Assembly (NCBI GenBank): GCA_963575745.1
Contig: CAUYUJ010022046.1
Location: 62,001-126,000, forward strand
Direction of reading: 5' to 3'
DNA: 64,000 nt
Origin: Prorocentrum cordatum
Taxonomy: Eukaryota; Sar; Dinophyceae; Prorocentrales; Prorocentraceae
This document shows positions 31,501 through 41,970 of this stretch, in pieces (the stretch's first letter is position 1; the number at the start of each line of letters is the position of its first letter). The notes beneath the pieces are model-generated. The model did not search any database and was not told the origin of the DNA. It was given only the letters and a program-made list of their open reading frames with translations. The translations under genes and the position numbers were made by a program.

Positions 31501-32235
31501 TCCGAGGTGGAGATCCGCACTTCAGGACAGGTCAGGGGACGGTTTTTGAGGCCCGTGCATTCTTCACGAGAAAGAGTCACGACGGCATTTGTCCTCGACT
31601 TCGACATCCAGGGACAGGTTTCGGACCCCCAGACCATCAACAGACTACCGCGATGATAAAAATCCCAAGGACGGGACTGACAGAGGAAGCTCACCGTTTG
31701 TTTCAAAATTCACGACCGTGGAGTAGATCTGGGTCTGGAAGCCTCCAGTCCCCAGTCCCCAGTCTGGCTGTTGTCCCCCAGTACGCGCCACATCGCTGAC
31801 GCATCGGCGATGTCGCGATCTTGGTCCAGATCTTCTCCATCCCGTCGTCGCCAGTGCATCGTCGCTGTGCCAGCGATGCAGTGCGACCCCTAGACCATAG
31901 TGACTCTGACCACATTTTCGGAGGCTTCTGTTGGAAGGTAACGTTAAGTCGGGAACGTCCTTCTACAGGATGAAATCTCACAGGTCTGGGGACGATTTTT
32001 CAACTTTCTTTTGTGACTATTTATGTTTGAGTATTTCAATTTTTTCCTCCAAATTCCGACCTCAATGTAACGTTGGATGACGAGTAAAAATTGCCCGGGG
32101 GTGGCCGCCACACGTTAGCCTCCCAGCAATGAGTGGTAAATCGTGCTCTGGGCCGGCTCGTGGGTGTCGACGTCATCCTTGAGATTATCTTGACGTCGTT
32201 TCGGAAATCTCCGCCGCAGCGGCACCGCATTACGG
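31501..32235. other. Unassigned stretch
   Basis: Mixed sequence. Short direct repeats only (TCCCCAGTCCCCAGTC, GTCGC..GATG). No coding signal. Confidence 0.5.
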
Positions 32236-32243
32236 CTCTAGCC

Positions 32244-32385
32244 TGAAGTCAGGCATGTCCGTCTACAGGAGAAGTATTCAAACATAGGACGAGGTTCCTA
32301 TTTTCTTTGACATTGTTTGAATATGGTTTGACAATTTGTTAGTTTTCCTCCAGAATCTTCCTGTAGGGGGACATGCCCGACCTAA
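32244..32385 (+). mobile_element. Family A element with 8-bp duplication
   Basis: TGAAGTCAGGCATGTCCGTC to GGGGGACATGCCCGACCTAA, flanked by CTCTAGCC and CTCAAGCC (7 of 8 identical). Confidence 0.8.
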
Positions 32386-32393
32386 CTCAAGCC

Positions 32394-33200
32394 GTCCCCC
32401 CCCTTCCCCCGTGTTTTGTCTCGAGCGCCATCCTTCACCACGTCAGGATGCAGTTCCTTGGTGAGGTTCAACTCTGCATCGGCCCTGGCGTTTACGTGAT
32501 CCAGCGCCGGCCTCGTACGGCTTTGACCCGCTTAATCCAGTTTATGTTGACCCGTTGAGTTTGAGCTAATCGGGCTCAGTAGTCCGTTCATCGGGCGTGT
32601 TAGTTTCTAATCGTGCTTGCGAAGACGTCCCAGAAGTTGCCTCCTACCACAGAATGCGAGGGGCGAGGAGGGTGTTGTCCGCTCTCTGCCTACCGATCAG
32701 GCGGGGCTGGGACGAGGATAAATCCCTTCCAGAGCGTTCCGTAACGTCCTCAGAGAGCGCTCCGAAGAACTAAGAGAAGGCCGCGGCGCCCCAGATATCA
32801 TCCAGCGCCGCCGGATCTAAAAAGTTCCCGACCTCTTCTCGCCCGAGTTTATTTTTTTTGTCCTGGCTTCGTCTCATATCACAAACACGAGCAGCTCTTC
32901 GAGGGTGCCCCTGCATCCCTGCCTCTCGGCACGTCCTGGCCGTTCTGGGCCATTTCGGGCCCCTGGCGGTCCTCGCCGGGCGCCGCGACCGTCAGAAAGC
33001 TACTCGGGATTAAAAACCGGTCCTGGGGACGCCGCATTGGAAAAGCATCAGGACGTCGCATGTTTGGGCTCTTCTCGCAGTGGACCCCCAGATGTCCCTA
33101 CCCATTCTCCGCGAGGAGTCCTTCATCCTGAATCGTTCTCTGCCGGCCCCGAGACCCGGCACGGGTTCCCACAGACCGAGCATGGCGAGGAAGCCTCCCG
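32394..33200. other. Unassigned stretch
   Basis: No convincing repeat partner or coding block. AATCGTGCTTGCGAAG.CGTCCCAG resembles 11,301-11,325. Confidence 0.4.
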
Positions 33201-33208
33201 TCATAATT

Positions 33209-33369
33209 TCCAGGAGGGGAAAAAACACACAGACATAATTAATCGTCGATTTCCTCGAAAATATGGGAAAATATGGGCAGTGGGGAGGAAGACAGAAATC
33301 TTGAAAATATGAGAAAATATGGGAGGATATGTTATTTGTCTGTATTTATTTGTGTGCCCTGGGGCCCCT
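33209..33369 (+). mobile_element. Family F element with 8-bp duplication
   Basis: TCCAGGAGGGGAAAAAACAC, CAGACATAATTAATCGTCG and TTTGTGTGCCCTGGGGCCCC, flanked by perfect TCATAATT (33,201-33,208 and 33,370-33,377). It lies 50 bases before the next exon. Confidence 0.85.
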
Positions 33370-33425
33370 TCATAATTAGCTTTTTCCGTGGCGTGAGGGG
33401 TCTGGGCTTTGGCCACCCCCCGCAG

Positions 33426-33477
33426 GAGAGGCAGAGGGCTCTCGACGAGGACATGGCCGCGCTGGAGGCCAGCCTCG
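33426..33477 (+). CDS. Candidate small exon with canonical splice sites
   Basis: Acceptor GGCCACCCCCCGCAG, donor G/GTGAGG. The 52 bases read ERQRALDEDMAALEASL plus one base (phase 0 to 1). The residues would form a short amphipathic helix. This is the most canonical acceptor-donor pair in the window. Flanked by family F upstream and a GAT array downstream. Confidence 0.5.
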
Positions 33478-33479
33478 GT

Positions 33480-34151
33480 GAGGATGCTGCTGATGCGGAT
33501 GTTGCTGTTGTTGCTGCTTGTGATGGTGATCCTGATGCAAGCGATGATGCTGATGCAGACGACGATGATGGTGATGGTGATGATGATGATAATGATGTTG
33601 GTGATGATGCTAGTGGTGATGATGATGAAGGTGGTGCTTATGATGTGGATGCTGATGCTGCTGCTGATGCTGCTGATGATGATGCTGATGATGCTGATGC
33701 CAGTGATCATGATACTGATGGTGACGGTGATGATGATGAGGAGGAGGAGGAGGAGGAGTAGGAGGAGGATAATGTTGATGCGGATGAGGATGAAGATGGT
33801 GATGAGGAGGAGGAGGAGGATGCTGATTATGCTCAAGACGATGATATTAATGATGACGATGACATGATGATGATGCTGATGATGATGATGGCATGATTAT
33901 GATTATGATGGTGGTGAAGACGCTGCTGATGATGCTGAATTGCCGATGGTAATGGTGATGATGATGAGCTTGATGTTGATGATGCCGATGATGATGTTGG
34001 TGATGCTGATTCTGATGCTGTTGCTTATGCTGCTGATGCTGATGCTGGTTCTGATGATGATGATGTCGACGACGACTGCTAATGGTTGTGGTTATGTTGC
34101 TGCTGATTATGATTGTGATTGTGATTGTGATGGTGATGGTGATGGTGATGG

Positions 34152-34216
<65 letters not shown>

Positions 34217-34230
34217 GTGATGGTGGTGCC
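33480..34230. repeat. GAT/GCTGAT microsatellite
   Basis: 750 bases of GATGAT, GCTGAT and GGTGAT triplets. Poly-Asp and poly-Met frames are artefacts. Confidence 0.95.
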
Positions 34231-34260
34231 TGGTGCTGTTCTGCTGCGCACCCGTTGGAG

Positions 34261-34380
34261 GCCGTCCTCCAGAACCTCAACAGCTCGAGGTGCTCCGAGC
34301 CCGCGGGCGACGCGAGGGCCAGCACGGCGCCGCTACGAGCCGCGCCCGCGCGCCTCCCGGACAGCACGGTGGACCCCAAC
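34261..34380 (+). CDS. Candidate internal exon, 40 codons
   Basis: TTGGAG acceptor-like site, then frame AVLQNLNSSRCSEPAGDARA followed by STAPLRAAPARLPDSTVDPN and GTGCGG at 34,381. Non-repetitive and GC-rich. Its phase (0) does not match the preceding exon (phase 1), so a missing exon, another acceptor or a different gene must be considered. Confidence 0.4.
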
Positions 34381-34675
34381 GTGCGGGGATTGGGCCACAA
34401 GGCTTTGTCATAAGGCTTCGGGTTGCGTGCAAGCAGCCCCCCCCCGCGGGGAGTCCCAGCTGGCCTCAGCAGCCGAGGATTAGTTGGATTCCGCACCCCT
34501 GAGATGATTATTTGGACACCGCACCCCTGAGTTCGGGCTGGGGCGGCCGGGGCTCGGGCCATGGGCCAGCCAGGCCCGGGGCCTGGGCTGGCCGTTGGGG
34601 TCGGGGCCGGGGCCGGGACCGGGAGGGGTTCCAGCTCCTCACCATCCCTGGCTGGGACCGTGGGAGGCGGGGACA

Positions 34676-34805
34676 AAGCTCAAGCAAAGCTCAAGCACAG
34701 CTCAAGCAACTTCAAACAAAGCTCGAACACATGCCGAACATAGCGTTAACCCAGCTCCAAGAGAGTCCAAACAAATCGCAAATCAAGCTCAAACAATGGT
34801 CGAGC
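34676..34805. repeat. CTCAAGCAAAG minisatellite
   Basis: About 11-12 bp units of CTCAAGCAAAG / CTCAAACAAAG. The same unit recurs at 35,683-35,960. Confidence 0.8.
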
Positions 34806-34954
34806 CTGCGTGGGCGGGCGCGGCAAGTGGGGCAAGCGAGGCAAGTGGGGCGCTTTTCGAATGGTGGCGCATGACGTCGCCCTTCTCGCACAGGTTTCTG
34901 GCCCCCCCTCCAGTCACCTACTGGGGGCCTCTGACGCCGTTCTGGGCTGCAGAC

Positions 34955-35960
34955 AATGATGATGCTGACAATGATGATGCTGATGATGATGATGATGATC
35001 ATGCCGATGACGATGACGATTACGACGAAGATGAAGATGAGGATGAGGATGAGGATGGTGATGATGATGGTGATGGTGATGATGATGGAAATAATGATGA
35101 TGGTGTTGATGGTGTTGATGCTGATGATAATGTTACTGATGATGACGATGCTCATGACGACGATGATGATGGTGATGGTGATGATCGTGATGATGGTGAT
35201 GACGACGGTGATGATGATGTTGATGTCGAGAATCATTCAGATGATGGTGGTGATTATTTTGATGCTCATGACCATGTTGACGATGGTGATGATGGTTTTG
35301 ATGATCATAATGGTAATCCTGATGATCATGATGATGAGGATGATGGTGATCATTGTGATGATGATGCTTTGATTTTGTGTCCCGCACGCCCGACCGGCGT
35401 CTTCAGTGGACGCAATATTTGTCCCTTAGCCTTGTCCCACCACATGCAGATTGCAGTTCATGTCCCGCCCGCCCGCCCGACTGAACGCCCCATCACTGAG
35501 TGAACTGTGCATGCATTGTCCCGCCAACCCGGTCGGCGGGCCCGCTGGTTTTGTGGTTTATGTTTCCTACAAGTTTGTCCCATCACCGAGTATAGGTTGA
35601 AGTTAATGTGCCAACCGTCGCATCCGCCGTGGCCGTTTCTGTTGTCGTAGTCGTCGTCGTCGGCCCCGTCGTCGTCGTCGTCGCAAGCTCAAACAAGCCT
35701 AAACAAAGCTCAAACAAAACTCAATCAATGCTCAAACAAAGCTCCAACAATGCTGAACGATAGATCAAACAGAGTTCAGATATAGTTCCAACAACGCTGA
35801 AGCAAAGCGCAAACAACGCCCACACAGAGCCCAAGCAACGTTCAACACACAACTATAACAGAGCTCAAGCAAAGCTCCAACAGAGGCCACACAAAGCTCG
35901 AGCAGCGCCCACTCGAAGCGCCCGCAGAGCTCCAGCAGAGTCCAAAACAACGCTCACAAC
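34955..35960. repeat. GAT array followed by CTCAAACAAAG minisatellite
   Basis: GAT/GACGAT triplets to 35,385, two copies of a CCCGCACGCCCGAC.GG-type unit, GTC triplets near 35,645, then the 11-bp minisatellite. Confidence 0.85.
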
Positions 35961-36076
35961 AGAGCGCACACGAGGCTCACACGGGGGCCTTGCCCAGCGT
36001 TGGCCGCGTCTGGCCCCAGCCCTGGCCGGCCTCGGCGGGCCTCGGCCTCGGCTTCGGCCTTGGCCCGCCCCGGCTC

Positions 36077-36308
36077 TCAAGCAGCGGCGACGCGTCCTGG
36101 CTCGCCTATAGCCCCACCAAAGTGTTCTAAGAACCTTTTGTGGTTGCCACGGGATGTTCTTAGAACAGTTCTGGCTGGGACTGTCTTGTTTTAACACATC
36201 GGGTTTATGATCTAAGAACATTGGTTTTGTTTGTTTGAACATTTTTGGATGCTAAGAACATGTCGTGGTATGACTATAGGAATGCCGGGACGGTCGGTCC
36301 CTGCTCAA
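36077..36308 (+). mobile_element. Family C element with perfect 5-bp duplication
   Basis: TCAAGCAGCGGCGACGCGTC to GACGGTCGGTCCCTGCTCAA, flanked by GGCTC (36,072-36,076 and 36,309-36,313). It contains four GTTCT(T/A)AGAAC-type palindromes. Confidence 0.9.
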
Positions 36309-36356
36309 GGCTCCAGCCCCAGTCCCCTTGATTTCCTAGGAGGGCTAAAACAATGT

Positions 36357-36570
36357 ATGCAGTGACGAAGCGCCTTGGCTCGCCTATAGGATCACCAAAT
36401 AATGTTCTAAGAACATTATGTGCGAGATGTTCTTAGATTATTTCTGGCTGAGACCGCCTTGCTTTCACACGTCGGGCTTATGTTCTAAGAACCTTGTTTT
36501 CGTTAGTCGAACGTGTTCTACTCAATTTCATGGTTGGCCGACAGGAATGCCGAGACGGTCGGTCCCCGAT
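36357..36570 (+). mobile_element. Family C element, further copy
   Basis: GCAGTGACGAAGCGCCTTGG, ATAATGTTCTAAGAACATTA and GCCGAGACGGTCGGTCCCCG. Target duplication unclear (CAATG / CGATG). Confidence 0.7.
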
Positions 36571-37249
36571 GGAATAACACTGGGATCCTGATTTGTAAAT
36601 ACCAATCGAGGTTGTAAGCAGTCTAGATCGGTCTAGAGGTTTGAAATCTTTTTTGGCACCCTGGAAGGTCAGAGGGCCGAACACCCCTCCACCGATAGTT
36701 TTACCCCCGCCCCCTCGGTTCGAACTAGGGCGGGGGCGGGGAGGGGGAAAAGGGGGATTCTGCACCCCCTTCCCCCTTCCCATTTCCTGTTGTTCGGTCC
36801 TTCGCCCCTTCCCCCCCCGTCCTGGTTCCCACCCCCGCTCCGTTCCCAGAAGTTTACCAAACCCACGACCAGGACCCTCGCCCAACTTCCAGGCATTTTA
36901 GGTAATAGTAATTGATGTATCTTCTCCAAACAGTGCACTTCTTCTGTAAGCTTTAAGGAACTGGGCCTGGGTGGCGTGAGTGGCGGTCTGGTGGTCTGGC
37001 AGCTCCGTGTCCGCCGTCGCCGCCCCGTCGCCGCCTCGTCGCCGCCCGTCGTCTGGGCCCAGGTGGCGGTCTGGCGGCTCCGTGCTCGCCGTCGCCGCTT
37101 CGCCGCCGCCCGTCATTTGGGCCAGGTTGCGGTCTGGCGGCTCCGTGCTCGCCGTCGCCGTTTTGTCGCCGCCCGTCATTTGGGCATGGGAGGCGGCCTG
37201 GCAGCTCCGTGCTCGCCGTCACCGGCTCGTCGCCGCCCCGTCGCCGCCT
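36571..37249. repeat. C-rich tract and GTCGCCGCC minisatellite
   Basis: Poly-C/G tracts at 36,690-36,820, then a roughly 57-63 bp repeat with TGGCGGCTCCGTGCTCGCCG and GTCGTCTGGGCC-type parts at 36,960-37,250. Confidence 0.65.
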
Positions 37250-37560
37250 CGATTGTACAGCATAGGGTGCGCCACAATTTATCGCACAACAAAGATTGCA
37301 GCACGTATTGTGCACGGCATAGATAGCACCACCTCGATTACACCACACAGATGGACCACATCTATTGCGCAGCATATATTGCACCATGCTGATTGCACCA
37401 CGTCGATTGTACCACATAAGTTCACAATATATATTGCAACACATTGATTGCACAACGTAGCCTCGTATCTTGCTTCACAATCTATTGCACAGCATAGATG
37501 GCATAAACATACATTTCACCACATAGATTGCACCACGTCGACTGCACTGCAAATATTGAG
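37250..37560. repeat. 17-bp minisatellite (ATTGCACCACATAGATG)
   Basis: Repeated units such as GATTGCACCACGTCG and CATAGATAGCACCACC. A related run lies at 41,700-41,910. Confidence 0.75.
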
Positions 37561-38049
37561 CAACAGAAGGAGAAAGCACGGTTTGGGGTCCACGATGGCT
37601 CACATGTGTTTTTCGGGCGGCATGGCCCCCCAAAAAGTCCCGGTTGCCCTGAACAGGTTCCCAGAGTAGCCCAGGGCGGTCTCAGCACCCGCGCGGCGCC
37701 GCGGTTCGGGTGTTGAGACCGCCTAAGACTATTCGGGGGCCTGTTGAAGCCAAGTGGGACTATTCGGGCAGCCTGTTGAGGCCAGCTGGAACTTCGTGCG
37801 CAGCCCGAAGCCTTAACAGCTGCGGGGGGCACTGGTCCCGAGGTTGTCAGCAGTTCTTCTGGGGAGGACGAGGTACCGATGCGGCTGCTCGTGGTGGAGG
37901 GCCCTCGTCGCAACGGCTGGATCCTCTTCGGCATTCTGGTCATTCTGAGGATCGGTGGTAAAGGTACCTTGTCGGTCCTCCCATTTCTTGCGCTCGGGGT
38001 CCTCCCATGTATCCTGGACTGTCGTCGGAGAGGGGACGGCACAAGCATA
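37561..38049. other. Unassigned, with a family S fragment
   Basis: 37,870-37,950 (GAGGTACCGATGCGGCTGCT, GGGCCCTCGTCGCAACGGCT) resembles family S. No coding block. Confidence 0.4.
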
Positions 38050-38180
38050 GAGGTCCGCGCGGGCTTCCTGGATCGGCGCTGGACCCCCCTTTCCTGGCGT
38101 GCGGAGCGCGGCAGGGGCGGCGCCAGAGACGACGCCCGGTGGGACCCGGCACCGACCCGAGGAAGCTGCGCGCACCTCCG
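38050..38180. mobile_element. Family G foldback element
   Basis: GAGGTCCGCGCGGGCTTCCT, GGATCGGCGCTGGACCCCC and the right arm GCGCGCACCTCCG. Confidence 0.7.
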
Positions 38181-38269
38181 AAAACGGATGGCCAGCTTGC
38201 AGGCGGGCGAGGTGCAGCCGAGCACCCGCCGTCCGATGCCACTCGTCACGCCTTCTTCTTCCCGGGGAG

Positions 38270-38343
38270 CCGGGACGGAGAGCCGGCCCCGAGGGAGGGC
38301 CCCCGGGGCCCGTGACCCGCTCCTGCGGGACATCTCCCGATAT
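38270..38343 (+). CDS. Candidate small exon
   Basis: CCTTCTTCTTCCCGGGGAG acceptor. Two bases, then GTESRPRGRAPGARDPLLRD and ISRY before GTTTGTG at 38,344. It needs a phase-1 predecessor, which the exon at 33,426-33,477 would provide. The basic, Arg-rich segment ends in LLRDISRY. Confidence 0.4.
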
Positions 38344-38382
38344 GTTTGTGTTCGATAAGCGGTTGCCGCTGCTGGCCGCGCC

Positions 38383-38575
38383 GGCCTCCTCCTCCTCCTC
38401 CTTTTCCTCCTCCTCCTCCTCCTGCGTCTCCTCCTCCTTCGCCTCCTCCTCCTCCTCCTCCTCCTCCTCCCTCCTCCTCCTCCTCCTGCGTCTCCTCCTC
38501 CTCTTCTTTCTCCTCCTCCTCCTCATCCTTCTCCTCCTCCTCCTCCTTCTCCTCCTCCTCCTCCTGAGTGCCTTC
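38383..38575. repeat. TCC/CTC pyrimidine array upstream of an exon
   Basis: About 190 bases of TCC triplets ending about 40 bases before the next acceptor. Confidence 0.9.
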
Positions 38576-38614
38576 TGCCTTCTCCCGTCCCTCGCGGCCG
38601 CCTTCCCTGTCCAG

Positions 38615-38729
38615 CCCCCCCCTTCTTGCGCGCCCACCTTTTCGCGCATCGGTCGCCCCGACCGCCACTCGCTGGAGCAGCACTGCTGCCTCGCCGTCGG
38701 CGCAAAAGTTCTCAAGCAGCGGCCCCACG
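38615..38729 (+). CDS. Candidate internal exon
   Basis: TTCCCTGTCCAG acceptor; frame PPPSCAPTFSRIGRPDRHSL then EQHCCLAVGAKVLKQRPH plus one base before GTGCCC at 38,730. The non-repetitive RPDRHSLEQHCCLAVGAKVL segment is convincing. Phase 0 to 1. Family F follows 27 bases after the donor. Confidence 0.5.
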
Positions 38730-38756
38730 GTGCCCGACCCCTTCCCCACGGTTGGT

Positions 38757-38922
38757 TCCTACTCAGAAGGGAAACAACACAGACAGAATTAATCGTAGAC
38801 TCCCAGGAAATTATGGGAAACTATGGGAAGTGGGAGGGGAGACAAGAACCCAGAAAATATGGCAAAATATGTTGAATCCTTTTATTGGTGTGCATGTATT
38901 TGTGTGTCCCAGTTCCCCTTCA
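38757..38922 (+). mobile_element. Family F element
   Basis: AGAAGGGAAACAACACAGAC, AATTAATCGTAGACTCCC, ATGGGAAGTGGGAGGGG and TTTGTGTGTCCCAGTTCCCC. Confidence 0.75.
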
Positions 38923-38959
38923 CTTGTGGAACAGAGCCAGGCATACACAGAATTTGCTG

Positions 38960-39088
38960 GAGGTCCGCGCGGGTAAAACCTGGATCGACGGGGCCCCCCC
39001 AGGGCGCCTCCGGCGCTGCCATCCCGCTCGCTCCGTGCGCCAGGGAGGGGGCTTCAGGGCCGATCCAGGACATCCGCGCGGACCTCCT
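38960..39088. mobile_element. Family G foldback element
   Basis: GAGGTCCGCGCGGGTAAAAC ... GACATCCGCGCGGACCTCC (right arm given in part), with the CGCCAGGGAGGGGGCTTCAG loop side. Confidence 0.7.
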
Positions 39089-39114
39089 GGAAGGTGATGC
39101 TCATGCAGTGCACT

Positions 39115-39241
39115 TGGCATCGCTCGGACGTGTGCATTTTTCCTCCGGCGAGGGCCATCGAGGAGCGTCCTTGATCATGTGGCGAAAACACCACGCACGA
39201 AACCGACAAAAACACAGGGAATGGACGTCCGAGCGGTGCCA
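39115..39241. mobile_element. Family B element, copy 3
   Basis: TGGCATCGCTCGGACGTGTG to ACGTCCGAGCGGTGCCA. One change from the perfect repeat. Confidence 0.85.
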
Positions 39242-39578
39242 GGTACAGTGTGTTGTTCCTCTATCTTCGTCCTGGATCCCTGCTTGATGGTCCGGGGACC
39301 CGAGAAGGGCGCCGCAGGCCGAAATGAAGGAAGCACGCCCAGGTTGAACGACGCACGGGCGACGCGAAAGAACGGGGTCGTCTCCGCCGACATTGGCGCG
39401 CAAGTTGTCCGCACAATGCCGCGCGTGAGCACCCTGGTCTCCAATGCGGCGTGCCGCGCTGGCGGCCCGCGTGAGCCACCGCGCAAGGTCGCTGCGCCAT
39501 CTCGCGTCGGCCCCCTTTCTCTTCGTCGCCCACGTGTGATTGTCCAGGGGCCCGAGGATGGGCCACAGAGGCCGAAAT
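39242..39578. other. Unassigned, open in one + frame
   Basis: Contains a 36-base direct repeat 250 bases apart (GGCCGAAAT ends both, near 39,323 and 39,578). A pyrimidine run ending GATTGTCCAG near 39,547 could be an acceptor for a short exon reading ARGWATEAE. Confidence 0.3.
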
Positions 39579-39735
39579 CTACCAGTTTGAAACATATCCC
39601 TATCCCTATGTTTGACATCACCTCACCTCGATGTCGATCTTAAGGATTCCCTCAGTTTCTGAGGGCCTCTCCCTAAGATTGTCCTCGCTTTTTGCTCGCC
39701 CGTCTTGGGGATAGGGATAAGTTCGAGGCTGGTCA
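39579..39735. mobile_element. Family L element with GAAAT duplication
   Basis: CTACCAGTTTGAAACATATC ... GGGGATAGGGATAAGTTCGA with terminal GGCTGGTCA. GAAAT lies on both sides (39,574-39,578 and 39,736-39,740). Confidence 0.8.
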
Positions 39736-39736
39736 G

Positions 39737-39890
39737 AAATTGCGAGCACACACGCCCGGATTGAACCGAACATGGCCTGGCCCGAGGTGGGCGCGGGCGA
39801 GCCGCAGCAGGACGCGCCGCCCAGCCCGCAGGCCTCGGTCCTCGGCGGGGGCGCGCCCCTCATCGGGGGCACCGTGTGGGGGGGGGCTCA
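39737..39890 (+). CDS. Candidate exon between elements L and E
   Basis: GGTCAG at the right edge of element L could be the acceptor. The frame reads IASTHARIEPNMAWPEVGAG then EPQQDAPPSPQASVLGGGAP and LIGGTVWGGA, stopping at the family E left end, where CA/GTGGGC or ACC/GTGTGG could be donors. ATG at 39,772 is an alternative start. Both neighbours are mobile elements, with no spacer. Confidence 0.4.
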
Positions 39891-39892
39891 GT

Positions 39893-40128
39893 GGGCCCTG
39901 GAAACGACAGGGCCGTTTTTTTTACCGGTTCCGTTTTGCCGTTTTTTTTGCCGGTTCCGACGCCGTTTTTCTACCGGTTCCGTCGCCGTTTTTTGACCAG
40001 TTCCGGCTCCGGTTCCAATCTTGGAGCTCTTTTTTGCCGTTTCTGGTCGCCGTTTTTTTGCCGTTTCCATTTTCAAGGGATTTTTTGGGGGAAACGGTGA
40101 AAAAACGGCCCTGCCGTTTCCGGGGCCC
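39893..40128. mobile_element. Family E element, copy 1
   Basis: Terminal inverted repeat of about 29 bp, GGGCCCTGGAAACGACAGGG followed by CCGTTTTTT. The interior repeats CCGGTTCCG and GCCGTTTTT. The copy at 56,792 is in the opposite orientation. Confidence 0.85.
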
Positions 40129-40152
40129 ACAAAGGGGTGGGGGGATGCATGG

Positions 40153-40349
40153 TCTGGGGCGGAAAAGAGGGGGGTGATGATTAGGGGAGGGGTGGATCTC
40201 ATGGCGGGGGCCATGAGATCTCCCCAGGTTTCATGGCGCCCCTTCTTACCTCATTGCGCCCCTGGCCCCCCCGCTGGGCCGCGCACATGCCGCCGGTCAT
40301 GATTTGCACCCCCCCCTCTTGGACACTCCCCTCTCTTGGCCGCTCCCGA
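40153..40349 (+). mobile_element. Family D element with CATGG duplication
   Basis: TCTGGGGCGGAAAAGAGGGG to TCTTGGCCGCTCCCGA, flanked by CATGG (40,148-40,152 and 40,350-40,354). Confidence 0.85.
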
Positions 40350-40661
40350 CATGGGCTCAGGGGGGGGCGTTTTCGAGGCTCGAGGCTTTTTGGCGCTCCC
40401 GTTCGTCCTCGGCGATTTCCCAGCTTCGGGATGCTCTCCAGCAGCGCCTCGTCGAGAGCGTTCGGGGCCTGCCTGGGTCGTCCCGCAGGGCCGCCAGTGG
40501 TTCCTTGTTCTGCCCCCCATGTAGGCCACCCCCCATCCCCTGATTATCCAAAGTGCCAGAAAATGGCACTCCAGACTTCCCAGACCTGGCCAGACTGCTG
40601 GAACAACCGCGGCTGGAATTGGTGCATCAAGGTCTTGGTGCTATTTGTCTGGCCCTCCTTC

Positions 40662-40813
40662 AGAGAAACACACAGACACAGTTCATCGTCGATTCCCCCG
40701 AACATGTGGGAACATATGGGAAGTGGGGGGGGGAGACGAAACCCCAGAAAATATGTGGCAATAGTTGGACTCCTGATATGTGTGCCTATTTTTTGTGTGC
40801 CCCAGGGCCCCCT
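40662..40813 (+). mobile_element. Family F element
   Basis: AGAGAAACACACAGACACAG, TCATCGTCGATTCCCCCG, ATGGGAAGTGGGGGGGG and TTTGTGTGCCCCAGGGCCCC. Confidence 0.75.
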
Positions 40814-40871
40814 CACTCCTGGGAGGTCAGGGGCACCACTCCCCCCTATCGTTGCCCCTCGCTTCTGCGGA

Positions 40872-41018
40872 GCGCTGAGCACGGCGGAGCGGCTGCTCGC
40901 GGACCTCCGGGCGGCCAGCCGCGGGCGGCCGCCGCCGCACGAGCGGCGACCGCCGAGCGGGCAGCGCCGGGCGAAGCGCCCCGGCGGCGAGGCGGCCGAG
41001 CAGGCGCTCGGAGGGAAG
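40872..41018 (+). CDS. Candidate exon between families F and C
   Basis: TCGCTTCTGCGGAG acceptor; frame ALSTAERLLADLRAASRGRP then PPHERRPPSGQRRAKRPGGE and AAEQALG, meeting the family C left end. The first part has a helical Leu/Ala pattern and the rest is basic and Pro-rich. A donor may lie inside the element (GGGAAGCA/GTGGCGG). The acceptor could also be GCTGAG six bases later. Confidence 0.45.
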
Positions 41019-41447
41019 CAGTGGCGGAGCGTCCCGGCTTGCCTATAGGCCCACCAAAGAATTCTATAAAATCTTCGGGGTCGGAAAAGAGGGGGGTGAT
41101 GACTAGGGGGGGGTGGATCTCATGGCGGGGGCCATAATATTTCCTCAGATTTCATGGCGCCTCTTCTTATTTCATTACGTCCCTGGCCTCCCCGCTGGGC
41201 CGCGCACATGCCGCCGGCCATGATTTGACCCCCCCCCCTCTTGGACACCCCCCTCTTGGCCGCTCCCGATATCTTTGTGTGGCTTGCACGAAATGTTCTT
41301 AGAACATTTCTTGCCGAGGCTGTCTTGTGTTGACACATCGGGTTGATGTTCCAAGAACATTGCTTTCGTCCTTAGAACGCTTCTGGGTTCGAAAAAACAT
41401 TTCTTGGTAGGCCCATAGGATTGCCGGGACGGTCGGTCCCTGCTCAA
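41016..41447 (+). mobile_element. Family C element with CGGAG duplication and nested D
   Basis: GGAAGCAGTGGCGGAGCGTC to GACGGTCGGTCCCTGCTCAA, flanked by CGGAG (41,011-41,015 and 41,448-41,452). A family D element is inserted inside. Confidence 0.85.
41076..41270 (+). mobile_element. Family D element nested in family C
   Basis: CGGGGTCGGAAAAGAGGGGG to CTTGGCCGCTCCCGAT, flanked by ATCTT (41,071-41,075 and 41,271-41,275). Confidence 0.85.
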
Positions 41448-41454
41448 CGGAGGG

Positions 41455-41690
41455 ATAATCTTTGCACGATCGACATGGGCACGGAAGGTGTGGGCACGGA
41501 GACAAGCAGCGATCCCTGGCCATTTTGAGCGGGATTCGCTGTCCGCGTCGCCGCGGACGTGGTCCACTCGAGGCAGAGGGCCGCGTGCCCAACGGCGGCC
41601 GTTGTCGGTTTGTGGACAACATTTGTTGTTGGGCATGGTGCCTATTGTTTCTATATTTGTTTCGGGCGTCCAAACGGTCCTCGTGACCCA
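41455..41690. repeat. Family T dispersed repeat, copy 1
   Basis: GATTCGCTGTCCGCGTCGCCGCGG, GCGTGCCCAACGGCGGCCG and CGGGCGTCCAAACG (the first shown in part elsewhere) occur in the same order at 52,070-52,240; the first part also occurs at 47,147-47,180. Possible remnant of a protein-coding element, but frames are broken. Confidence 0.5.
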
Positions 41691-41970
41691 CAAGGGGGTC
41701 GAGCGGAACGGAGAACGGGGGGCTGTGCTATACATTTCGGGCCACTTGTATTGCATATGTAATGCGACACAGAATCGTATCGCATTGTTTTGCAACTAGC
41801 TAACTGTGTTGCGCGCGAAAATCCAGCACTACATGTGCGCACGGGGATGTATTGTACACCACAAACCTATTGCAAGCCCACATCTATTGCGCCAAATATA
41901 CTGCACCCCCTTTTCGCTGGACCCCCTCTTGGGTCAACGTGGGAGACAATACCAATTCAGAGGAGGCGAA

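Noticed and set aside
33480-35385. Poly-Asp / poly-Met frames
   Set aside because: GAT trinucleotide arrays.
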